Made by a program: the position numbers and the translations under genes
Shown here: positions 1 to 6,286 of the stretch, piece by piece
Position numbering within the stretch: the stretch's first letter is position 1
Layout of the letters: every line of letters starts with the position of its first letter
Assembly: GCA_021797415.1 (NCBI GenBank)
Contig: JAJZZT010000192.1
Location: 1 to 7,960, forward strand
Source of the DNA: Bacillota bacterium
GTDB lineage: Bacteria > Bacillota > Bacilli > Alicyclobacillales > SLC66
Direction: 5' to 3'
Length of the DNA: 7,960 bases
Notes under the pieces: model-generated
What the model was told of the DNA's origin: nothing
Databases searched by the model: none
The model's input: the letters and a program-made list of their open reading frames with translations, nothing else

Positions 1-1
1 A

Positions 2-574
2 ACGTCAGGGGAGACCGGATTGCTGGGAATATGGAAGCATCGTTCTGATGTTCCGGTTCAAGATTTTATCCAGCATCTTCGAAACGCGGATCAACAGATC
101 GATATTCTCGGATATGCTATTGCCTTCTTGCCGGAACATCCTGATTTTTCTCCGTTGCTAGAAAAAAAGGCCGCTTCTGGTTGTAAGATACGGATTTTAC
201 TCGGCGATCCTTCGGGTTCATTCATACAGAATCGAACGCAAGAGGAACAGCACGAGGGGTCAATTGCCTCCAGAATAGAAACAACAATCATGCGTTTCCG
301 ACCACTGATCAACAAAAATATGATCGAACTTCGCTTGCACGACACTCCTCTCTACAATTCAGTTTATCGGTTCGATGATCGCATGTATGTCACTCCACAA
401 TTGTACGGATTGCGCGGCAGTGCGGCCCCCTTGCTATTACTACAGAAATCGGAACACGGACTCTTTTCTTCGTATCTGCAACATTTCGAAGCGGTGTGGA
501 ATAGTACGGAATCGATTAACGCAGGAACAGCGTTGCTACAATCCCCGCTCCAATCAGCCACAAAAGCACAGTGA
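2..574 (+). CDS. DUF5919-like domain protein, probably C-terminal part of a regulator cut by the window edge
   Basis: The frame is open to the left edge. A TTG at 20 with GGGGAG six bases upstream is the first usable start in view, giving 184 aa, but the true start may lie outside. The protein resembles from memory the DUF5919 domain found at the C-terminus of many XRE-type regulators. The supporting pattern, numbered from the TTG, is a GIWKHRSDVP opening, IDILGYAIAFLPEHPDF (about 28-44), a KIRILLGDPSGS strand (about 56-67), RIETTIMRFRPL, IELRLHDTPLYNSVYRFDD (about 102-120) and a closing GLFSSYLQHFEAVW. This fold is thought to be related to phospholipase-D-like domains, but no HKD catalytic motif is visible, so a sensory or binding role is more likely than catalysis. 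No helix-turn-helix is seen; if present it lies upstream. It is the only + strand gene, and its last 59 bases overlap the small membrane ORF on the other strand. The family match is fairly sure; the function is inferred. Confidence 0.65.
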   Translation, partial: TSGETGLLGIWKHRSDVPVQDFIQHLRNADQQIDILGYAIAFLPEHPDFSPLLEKKAASGCKIRILLGDPSGSFIQNRTQEEQHEGSIASRIETTIMRFRPLINKNMIELRLHDTPLYNSVYRFDDRMYVTPQLYGLRGSAAPLLLLQKSEHGLFSSYLQHFEAVWNSTESINAGTALLQSPLQSATKAQ

Positions 575-650
575 TGGGTAAGACTATTTTGCGTAAGAAC
601 CACCCAAACACCGTGACCAGCAACGCGCAACATGCGACGATGATAATCAT
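516..650 (-). CDS. small two-helix membrane protein (44 aa)
   Basis: Unrecognised. The ATG at 650 is preceded by GAGGTG with a seven-base spacer, which is why I chose it over the upstream in-frame ATG at 737, which has no SD. The 44 residues are almost entirely hydrophobic: MIIIVACCALLVTVFGWF, a short basic turn (LRK), then IVLPITVLLWLIGAGIVATLF and a final LR. That predicts a two-helix membrane hairpin. The gene lies downstream of the TrbL-like gene and beyond its terminator, so it needs read-through or its own promoter; I see no convincing promoter. Its 3' end overlaps the opposing DUF5919 gene by 59 bases. Small hydrophobic proteins are common in conjugation modules, and also among toxins and holin-like proteins, but nothing here picks between these. 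Its existence rests on the SD and the hydrophobic pattern. Confidence 0.45.
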   Translation of the reverse strand: MIIIVACCALLVTVFGWFLRKIVLPITVLLWLIGAGIVATLFLR

Positions 651-739
651 TAATCGACACCTCGAATCGGGTGAATTTCTGGAGCACTCTCTACCGTCGG
701 AATTCCTACGATTTTGTTCTGTCGGTTTCTTAACCATAG

Positions 740-758
740 GGGAAGCGGGGGACAAAAA
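740..758 (-). repeat. leader box copy 1 (no SD hairpin)
   Basis: On the minus strand this reads TTTTTGTCCCCCGCTTCCC. It matches the copy at 6310-6328 in 18 of 19 positions and lies directly after the terminator of the TrbL-like gene, sharing its T-tract. Unlike the other two copies it has no downstream AGGGAGG arm, so no SD-masking hairpin can form here. It lies about 90 bases upstream of the start of the 44-aa membrane ORF. Confidence 0.55.
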
Positions 759-779
759 GACGCTCCTCTCGGAGCGTCT
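754..779 (-). terminator. Rho-independent terminator of the TrbL-like gene
   Basis: On the minus strand a perfect 9-bp stem (AGACGCTCC / GGAGCGTCT, arms at 771-779 and 758-766) with a GAGA tetraloop is followed at once by a T-run and then GTCCCC. The stem begins inside the TAG stop codon (778-780) of the upstream gene, so the stop and the terminator overlap. GC-rich stem, small stable loop and T-tract are all present. Confidence 0.85.
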
Positions 780-3700
780 ACCCCAAAAACCAATCTTTTG
801 CCATGCCTTTTGCCTTGCTCTTTACCATCTCGCCAGTAGCCCGGACCGTCTCGTGAGTCTGCCTGACCGCGTGTATCCGGTTGATTTGCCGCGCGCCAAC
901 CGTCGCGCCTTTCTCGACTTGCTTCGTGCCCGCTTTGGCGCCTTTCACCACGGGCGCCCCGTATTTTCTTGTGTATCCGACCGCTCTCCCCGTGCGTTTT
1001 TCCAGACGGGACGGGTTTCGCATCCGGCGGTTGAATTCGTGTGCAAACGTCTCGTTGCCAGGCGGAGTCCCGATGCGATCCGCGTGCCACTCCATCGCGC
1101 GAATCGTCGCAAGCGTGGCGCCGGCCCCGCCTTTGAACACCAGTTTCGTTGTCCCTCTGGTGACGCGAAACCCGAAGCCTGCTGTCGCCCCCGCCATCCG
1201 AATCGGTTGTGACTTCGCCACTTTCGCGGCAACCTGCCCAGCGCCCACTGCGGCATGTCCCATTTTGCGCGTAAATTGCTTCACCCGCCCGACCTGTTGG
1301 TTGGTGATGACCGAAGAGGCGGTGGGCGGTTGTGTTGCCGGCCGTTGCGGAATCGGCGCCTGCTGGTTGTTTGCCGTTTCGGTCCCTTGATGAAAAGCCG
1401 AGGCCTCCGGCTCATCTGTCGGGCTGACCGGTTGTTGATGTGGTGTGATGCGTTCGGGCTCCCCTTGTCCGATTGAAGCCGGATCGCGCCTCGTTTCTGC
1501 TGGTATGGTGATCGGTGGTGTCCCCGAAACGCCTTCGGAGGAATCCGGAGCAGAAGGCGTCGACTCTTCTCCCTGTGCCTCCGCAGCGTGCCCGGGTTCC
1601 ACGCCGCTCGGAGCACCCGCACCGCGTTCCGGTGCATCGTGATTGGCCGGAATCGCCTTCCACCATTGCCCCACGCCTCTTTGCACCACGCCGTTTTCTT
1701 GCATTCGCCCCAACAACGCCGCAGCGGCGCTGTCTTCAACGCCCAGTCGCCTCGCCAAAATAAACGGCGTTGCGACGGCATGATCATAAGAATCCGCGCC
1801 CACTTGAGGCGCGTCTGCGTTTGGCACCGATGTGACGCTTTCCGACTGCGCATCGCCCTGTTCCAAACCGGCCTCGTTGGTTGGCATGGCGCCGCCCCAA
1901 ATCGGATTAGACGCAGCCGCATCGGGAACCGGCTCGTCGCTTGCGGGAACAACAGCCCACCAGAACCCGTGTCTGTCCCGCCGGATCACTCCGTTTCTTG
2001 CCATCTGCTCCATCAGCGCACTCACCTGCGCATCACTGGCGCCAAGGCCCCGTTTCATGGACAAATGCGTCAGCATCCCCGCACCCTTCGCCCACGCCAC
2101 CGCGTCAGCATACCGAATCACGGACGATGCACTCCTGTCGTTGCGCGGTTCTTGCGCACGGCCTCCCGATTGCGCCCTGGTATTCGACGCAATGATGAAT
2201 GGCACGTCTCCATCACGGCGCCGCTCTTCGGAACGACGAATAGACGTTGCTTCGAGGCCGTGCGCCATCATCTCTGCTGGAAATACCGCCCGTACTCCTT
2301 CCGAATCCCGTTGAGTCGCCTCCTGGGTTGGCGACACGGCCCCCGCAGAATGGCGCGATGGTGCGCGCCCCTCCTTACGGTCCGCGGATGATTGGGCTGT
2401 GTGTTGTTCTCGTTGAAACGGCCGGATGATTTTCGCCCGTTTCTGAGGCGCACCTTTTGGATGGTTCCGCTCTTCCTCCCGACGCTCTCTTTCTTTCTTC
2501 GTCGCCTCTGTGATGGCGTGTTTCCGTTCTTCCGACTGTTGCAGCCTCTGGGCATATCCGCGACCAGCGATCCCGCTGTGTTGCGCCACGGTAGCGGCGA
2601 GTGGATGGACCGTCATCGAGAACAATTTTTCCCGGTAGATGAACGCAGACAGATACCAGAAGGCCAGAAATAACATGCTGACGACCATGCCTGTTTCCGC
2701 ATTGCCGGCAAAAAGCCCGGTAACCCCCTGCTGCAGGAGACTGCCCAGCCCCACGGCAATCGCAAAATACACTCCCGCGCCAAAGCGCTCAATCAAGTGG
2801 CCAGCCGCTTGGCCCAGCCATTTCTTCGTATGCGCGGGGCCTGCCTCCGGGACCATCATGAAGGGAAGGGAGATAATCCCCTGCCCCAGTTTGAAGAAAA
2901 AGTTCAGTTCTCGCCATAAAAGTTGCGCCCCGGTGAAGAGGGCAAACGCCAGCGGGACACCGGAAGTCAGCATGGCGATAAGGATCAACACCAGATTCCC
3001 CGCGCCGCTAAAAAAGTGGTTCTCATCCAGATTGCCGGACCCGCTCGACGCATTGGCGGCCCCGACGACGGTTTGTTGGCCTTGCAAGAAAAACGACCGG
3101 GCCAACGCACTCTCCTGATTTTGGCCGCCGTACACGTAAAAGACGTTGCGCCAGTCAGGAACGAGCGCTCCATTTACGTTCGTGGCCAGCCCCTGGAGGA
3201 TCATGGTGGACGGGAGACCTGAGCCCGGTGTTGCTTGGGGGTTGGCAACCGTGATCAGATGGGGATAGGGCGTTGAGAATTGCTCCTGCAGTACAGCGCT
3301 CGTTACCGACGGGTCAACCTGATTCAAGTTGCTTGTCAGGGTGTTGAACGTCGTCCCGGTGACGCCGCCATTTAATCCGTACTGACTGGGGTTGCTGGAG
3401 AGAAATCCGAACTGCATGAGTTCCCAGGGCGATTGCAAATACGTGTTTGTGAGTCCGCTGACCGCCTGATTGGAGGCAGTAATTTGACCGCCGGACAGGG
3501 TGGTCTCCAATTGCCCCATCACAGCGGATGTCGTGCCGATCGCCAACGTATCCCCGATCGAAAACAAAACGGGCAGCTCGAGAAAACCGATTAGCACAAT
3601 CAATATCGCGAGCACCGCGCTCGCGAAGACTCGCAGCATCTTCGCATGGTTGCCCTTGAAATAGAAATAAATAGAATAGAGGAGCACCGCCGCCGCCAAG

Positions 3701-3984
3701 AGCGGCAACAAGGGCAAGAAGAACGACTGATACGCGAAGTGATAGACCCCAGCCAAGTCTTTGAATAAAGGATCCATAATGAAAGATGGATTTAGAGCGA
3801 TCTGAAAAAGCCAACTCACGACACCCCACACAAAAGTACCCAAACCCATGAGCAAGTTCCCGATGGTGGTCAGGGCGCCGTTCAACGCGGAACCGACGTT
3901 GAGAAAACCCGATGGCGGCGAGACGATCATAAAATGATTCCAGTTTAATAGACTTGACGATTCCTGTAAAAAAGATGCGGCCAT
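778..3984 (-). CDS. TrbL/VirB6-like conjugation membrane protein with two FtsK-gamma-like winged-helix repeats (1068 aa)
   Basis: Likely inner-membrane subunit of a type IV secretion/conjugation channel. The ATG at 3984 follows AAGGAAGGAGGG at a 6-base spacing; an ATG 13 codons earlier lies within the preceding gene and has no SD. Predicted membrane spans lie near residues 37-62, 85-107, 117-143, 328-352, 402-425 and 431-451. A long polar loop rich in Gly, Ser, Thr, Asn and Gln (about 155-325) separates the third and fourth. The soluble tail starts with a charged stretch (about 484-510). Two related modules follow, about 625-680 (motif ALMEQMARNGVIRRD, ending FWWAVVPA) and 732-780 (ALLGRMQENGVVQRG, ending QWWKAIPA). 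Both resemble the FtsK/SpoIIIE gamma winged helix. A Pro/Gln/Glu-rich linker then leads to a basic, Gly/Ala/Lys-rich C-terminus (about 897-1068). TrbL/VirB6 proteins usually end soon after the membrane part, so the tail is unusual. The TrbL-like assignment rests on topology and resemblance; the winged-helix call is by motif. The gene follows the HNH gene by about 20 bases and ends in a terminator. Confidence 0.7.
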   Translation of the reverse strand: MAASFLQESSSLLNWNHFMIVSPPSGFLNVGSALNGALTTIGNLLMGLGTFVWGVVSWLFQIALNPSFIMDPLFKDLAGVYHFAYQSFFLPLLPLLAAAVLLYSIYFYFKGNHAKMLRVFASAVLAILIVLIGFLELPVLFSIGDTLAIGTTSAVMGQLETTLSGGQITASNQAVSGLTNTYLQSPWELMQFGFLSSNPSQYGLNGGVTGTTFNTLTSNLNQVDPSVTSAVLQEQFSTPYPHLITVANPQATPGSGLPSTMILQGLATNVNGALVPDWRNVFYVYGGQNQESALARSFFLQGQQTVVGAANASSGSGNLDENHFFSGAGNLVLILIAMLTSGVPLAFALFTGAQLLWRELNFFFKLGQGIISLPFMMVPEAGPAHTKKWLGQAAGHLIERFGAGVYFAIAVGLGSLLQQGVTGLFAGNAETGMVVSMLFLAFWYLSAFIYREKLFSMTVHPLAATVAQHSGIAGRGYAQRLQQSEERKHAITEATKKERERREEERNHPKGAPQKRAKIIRPFQREQHTAQSSADRKEGRAPSRHSAGAVSPTQEATQRDSEGVRAVFPAEMMAHGLEATSIRRSEERRRDGDVPFIIASNTRAQSGGRAQEPRNDRSASSVIRYADAVAWAKGAGMLTHLSMKRGLGASDAQVSALMEQMARNGVIRRDRHGFWWAVVPASDEPVPDAAASNPIWGGAMPTNEAGLEQGDAQSESVTSVPNADAPQVGADSYDHAVATPFILARRLGVEDSAAAALLGRMQENGVVQRGVGQWWKAIPANHDAPERGAGAPSGVEPGHAAEAQGEESTPSAPDSSEGVSGTPPITIPAETRRDPASIGQGEPERITPHQQPVSPTDEPEASAFHQGTETANNQQAPIPQRPATQPPTASSVITNQQVGRVKQFTRKMGHAAVGAGQVAAKVAKSQPIRMAGATAGFGFRVTRGTTKLVFKGGAGATLATIRAMEWHADRIGTPPGNETFAHEFNRRMRNPSRLEKRTGRAVGYTRKYGAPVVKGAKAGTKQVEKGATVGARQINRIHAVRQTHETVRATGEMVKSKAKGMAKDWFLG

Positions 3985-3986
3985 GA

Positions 3987-4000
3987 TATATCCCTCCTTC
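3987..4000 (-). promoter_or_regulatory. ribosome binding site fixing the start of the TrbL-like gene
   Basis: Minus strand AAGGAAGGAGGG followed by TATATC and ATG at 3984. This near-consensus SD lies in the 20-base gap after the HNH gene stop codon and, unlike the SDs of the HNH and SWIM genes, is not paired in a visible hairpin. Confidence 0.75.
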
Positions 4001-4004
4001 CTTA

Positions 4005-4718
4005 TCAGCTTGTGTGCCTGCATTTCCGACTACGTTTGACGAACATGCCTGTTTTGAGAAACATCAGAAGCGTCGCGTGCGCTTCGGGGATGGCGTCGTA
4101 GAGGCCGAGAAAGATTCGCTTGCCGTTCGCTGTCACTGTCACTTGCCACGCTTTGCACAGGACATGCCACGTGATCCCTTTGATTCCCGAGTGAAACTCA
4201 GCAGGTCCTTCGCGTGTGGTGCGTTCCCCCGTCTCCAGAAATCTATGGGCGGCCTTTTCTGCTGCGGCTTGATCCCGGAAACAGGCGTTATATTCCACGC
4301 GGCCGTTCCCCCATATTTGTACCATCCACAACTTGTCTCGGGTATGATACGACACCCCATCCACATCAGACTGAAGCTTTACGTTATTGATCCGATTGCG
4401 GGCGTTCTCGCCATTCGTCGCGATGCGGATGTTCTCCCGCCGATTATCGAGTCCATCGCGATTCTTGTGATCGACCTGCAAATCGGATGGTGGATTCAGC
4501 AAAACCCGGTGCATCTGCACCGTTTTCCGCTTGCCGTCTGTGCCACGAACATTGATCCACGCGTAAAACGTGTTCCTATGCTTGTGTGCTCCCCACATCC
4601 CCGAAAACGCCGATACGATCTTGAAATCCGCTTCATCGATCAGAATCTCGTGGACCCGACCGCCTCCGTTAGCAAAGATGACAATATAATCGTCGGGCTT
4701 CTCCCAACTGTTTTTCAC
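4005..4718 (-). CDS. HNH endonuclease with AP2-type DNA-binding repeats, free-standing homing type (237 aa)
   Basis: A free-standing homing-type nuclease. The HNH core lies at about residues 69-100: MHRVLLNPPSDLQVDHKNRD followed by GLDNRRENIRIAT. H70, D83-H84, N92 and N96 occupy the positions expected of the HNH_3 family metal/catalytic site. Two AP2-like modules follow: about 119-160 (GVSYHTRDKLWMVQIWGNGR) and about 178-221 (GITWHVLCKAWQVTVTANGK, then RIFLGLYDAIPEAHATLL). Both have the aromatic-rich three-strand pattern that AP2 domains use to grip DNA. The start is GTG at 4718, with GAAGGGAGG nine bases upstream; that SD is locked in a hairpin. Such genes are mobile and usually have no role in the host operon. 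Here it sits between an unknown gene and the TrbL-like gene without disrupting either. All key residues appear intact, so it may be active. Target site unknown. Confidence 0.85.
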   Translation of the reverse strand: MKNSWEKPDDYIVIFANGGGRVHEILIDEADFKIVSAFSGMWGAHKHRNTFYAWINVRGTDGKRKTVQMHRVLLNPPSDLQVDHKNRDGLDNRRENIRIATNGENARNRINNVKLQSDVDGVSYHTRDKLWMVQIWGNGRVEYNACFRDQAAAEKAAHRFLETGERTTREGPAEFHSGIKGITWHVLCKAWQVTVTANGKRIFLGLYDAIPEAHATLLMFLKTGMFVKRSRKCRHTS

Positions 4719-4763
4719 AGAGAAAAACCTCCCTTCATTAAGAAGGGAGGCAGGGGACCAAAA
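4719..4763 (-). promoter_or_regulatory. SD-masking hairpin / terminator-like leader of the HNH gene
   Basis: Minus strand: a perfect 9-bp stem, CCTCCCTTC (4742-4750) with GAAGGGAGG (4728-4736), loop TTAAT, then TTTTTCTCT and the GTG start at 4718. The 3' arm is the ribosome binding site and the T-tract is the SD-start spacer. The element can therefore be read as an intrinsic terminator, as a translational lock, or as both. It includes the repeated GGTCCCCTGCCTCCC box and begins just after the tandem TAA TAA end of the upstream 219-aa gene. Confidence 0.7.
4745..4763 (-). repeat. leader box copy 2
   Basis: Minus strand TTTTGGTCCCCTGCCTCCC, matching the copy at 6310-6328 in 17 of 19 positions. 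It supplies most of the 5' arm of the SD-masking hairpin upstream of the HNH gene. Confidence 0.65.
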
Positions 4764-4771
4764 TCGATTTA

Positions 4772-5431
4772 TTAGCGCGTCACCAGCGGATAATCGCCGT
4801 CTGGAATCATGGCGGTGTAACGTGGAATAAACACATCCTTTGCTTCGAGCACTACATATTTCGAACTGGCCTTTTTGACGGCATCACTTGGAAAGAAGTC
4901 AATGCAGCACACGCCAACCGGCGACTGATCTTCGCGCTTCAGTCGGTAAACCCCACAGAAATGATCCTCTTCCCGATGCGCGCAAAACAGGCATCCGCCC
5001 CAGCGCCGTTCCTTCAACACATCACCGCCGCGCAACATGAAGCTATCAGCGCGCTCCGAAACAGCCAGCCAACCCAGGCCGATTAGATCGGCAATCATCG
5101 TGCGCTCGTTCAGCACGTTTAGCGGCGGATCCTTTTCATCGCCTCTCAACACCACGGCCCCCGTACGAACGCAAACCGAACGCCCAATCTCCGTTTCCAC
5201 CAACGAGGCCAGCATCAATCGCATGTTGAGTTTGACCACTTCCAAGTCCCCGGTATCCCAATACGGCTCGCCCATGACATAGCTCATGATCGCCGTTGCG
5301 GAATCGCATTCGATCGCTTCCCTCCCGGTCACCTGCGCCACGAAGGGCCGCGTCGGCGCCCCGCTGACGTTGTTCCAAAAGTGATGGCGCCATTCCAAGT
5401 CCTCTACTTGCAATTCTGCGGGCCAATTCAT
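4772..5431 (-). CDS. cysteine-rich protein of unknown function (219 aa)
   Basis: Not recognised. The ATG at 5431 directly follows the TAA stop of the upstream SWIM gene (TAAATG). No strong SD is visible beyond a weak GGGTGG-like stretch, so translation is probably coupled to that gene. The C-terminal half holds C147-x2-C150, C159 and C175-C176 (GCLFCAHREEDHFCGVYRLK, then VGVCCIDFFPSD), compatible with a zinc-ribbon-like site; H152 and H157 are also close. The N-terminal half is acidic with Trp residues (W3, W14, W19) and lacks membrane spans or a signal peptide, so it is probably cytosolic. The gene ends in tandem TAA codons just before the leader of the HNH gene. Pairing with another zinc-finger protein suggests the two act together, but no enzymatic motif is evident. 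Confidence 0.75.
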   Translation of the reverse strand: MNWPAELQVEDLEWRHHFWNNVSGAPTRPFVAQVTGREAIECDSATAIMSYVMGEPYWDTGDLEVVKLNMRLMLASLVETEIGRSVCVRTGAVVLRGDEKDPPLNVLNERTMIADLIGLGWLAVSERADSFMLRGGDVLKERRWGGCLFCAHREEDHFCGVYRLKREDQSPVGVCCIDFFPSDAVKKASSKYVVLEAKDVFIPRYTAMIPDGDYPLVTR

Positions 5432-6286
5432 TTAAGCACCCACCCTTTCACCCATCGGCTGCATATCTAACATCGCCTGCGCCACGTTCGCCAACGTCAC
5501 CCGCGACGTGGTGGCATACGCGATGGCCGAAGCCACCGCACGCGTTTCCTCGATCTCCCGTACCTTTTGTTCGTAGATCGCAGGCGTGATCCGTCCTCGT
5601 TCCGCCTTGCGTTGCCAGGAGACCAGCTCCTGATCCAGCCGTTCAAGGATTCCTTGCGTGGCCTGCTCAACCTGCGTTCGGCGCTCCTGGCGTTCGGCTT
5701 CAATGCACCGAAACTCCTGCTCATCTTGCTGCCGCTGCGCGCCTGCCGCTTGATCAAATGCCTGCATGTGTCGGCAAACGATTGGTTCTGGCGAATACAG
5801 TTGGCTTGGACAACTACACCAGGTGGCATGCGAATGATCGGCGCTCAGTGCCATTGCGTACGATTTGCCCGAATCGCTCATGGCAAGCGCGACGTTGGGG
5901 TCGGTCGTCTGATAGAACTGTACGGCACCGCGGCCCCGTTCAAAGCTGGGCACCTCCGCTGTGCCATGTTCCAGCCGGCGCATGGCCGCGCCCGTCGTGG
6001 TATACAGCATCCGCGCGCGGTGTTCCTGACGCGCAGACTCCAGAACAAATTCCCCGGCACGATACAAGGCCACTTCGCCCTGCTCGTCTCGATGCTGCCG
6101 CCAGCTCTCAATCGCCTGGCGGTACTCCGGTTGTCGCTGGATGGTATCCAGTCGGCCCCGAAAGTTCTTGGCACACGTCAATCCCATTCCCATCCGGACC
6201 GATGCGGGGTGACGCAGTTGCCGATTACAGACCATGCAGACGGTTCCGCCCGCCAACAGGTCGGGGCGGCGGATGTTTGCTGGCAT
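5432..6286 (-). CDS. DUF6011-like plus SWIM zinc-finger protein with coiled coil (284 aa)
   Basis: Probable nucleic-acid- or protein-binding protein with two zinc sites. The N-terminus has C17-x2-C20 followed by RQLRHPASVRMGMGLTC with C38, closely resembling the DUF6011 pattern (Cys pair, PxSVxxGxGxxCA). Residues 157-173 (CSCPSQLYSPEPIVCRH) fit the SWIM finger CxCx(n)CxH, with C157, C159, C171 and H173. A long charged helical stretch rich in Gln, Glu and Arg (about 178-255) is a likely coiled coil. The start is the ATG at 6286, behind AGGGAGG and a seven-T spacer; an ATG at 6304 would place the SD inside the coding sequence and is rejected. The next gene begins directly at its stop (TAAATG), so they form one unit. 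SWIM fingers occur in SWI2/SNF2 ATPases, MuDR-type transposases and recombination factors, but no ATPase or transposase motif is present here. Confidence 0.78.
   Translation of the reverse strand: MPANIRRPDLLAGGTVCMVCNRQLRHPASVRMGMGLTCAKNFRGRLDTIQRQPEYRQAIESWRQHRDEQGEVALYRAGEFVLESARQEHRARMLYTTTGAAMRRLEHGTAEVPSFERGRGAVQFYQTTDPNVALAMSDSGKSYAMALSADHSHATWCSCPSQLYSPEPIVCRHMQAFDQAAGAQRQQDEQEFRCIEAERQERRTQVEQATQGILERLDQELVSWQRKAERGRITPAIYEQKVREIEETRAVASAIAYATTSRVTLANVAQAMLDMQPMGERVGA

Noticed and set aside
778..1460. Overlapping + strand and alternate-frame open frames across the C-terminal part of the TrbL-like gene
   Set aside because: High GC removes stop codons in all frames; only the 1068-aa frame has an SD, continuous domains and a terminator.
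2863..2870. GGGAAGGG on the + strand, matching the E. coli KOPS pattern read by FtsK gamma domains
   Set aside because: A single 8-base match inside the coding sequence of the TrbL-like gene, expected by chance; the specificity of the winged-helix modules here is unknown.
4014..4775. 253-codon open frame on the + strand opposite the HNH gene
   Set aside because: It is the antisense of a clearly conserved HNH/AP2 gene, has no SD and shows no family pattern.
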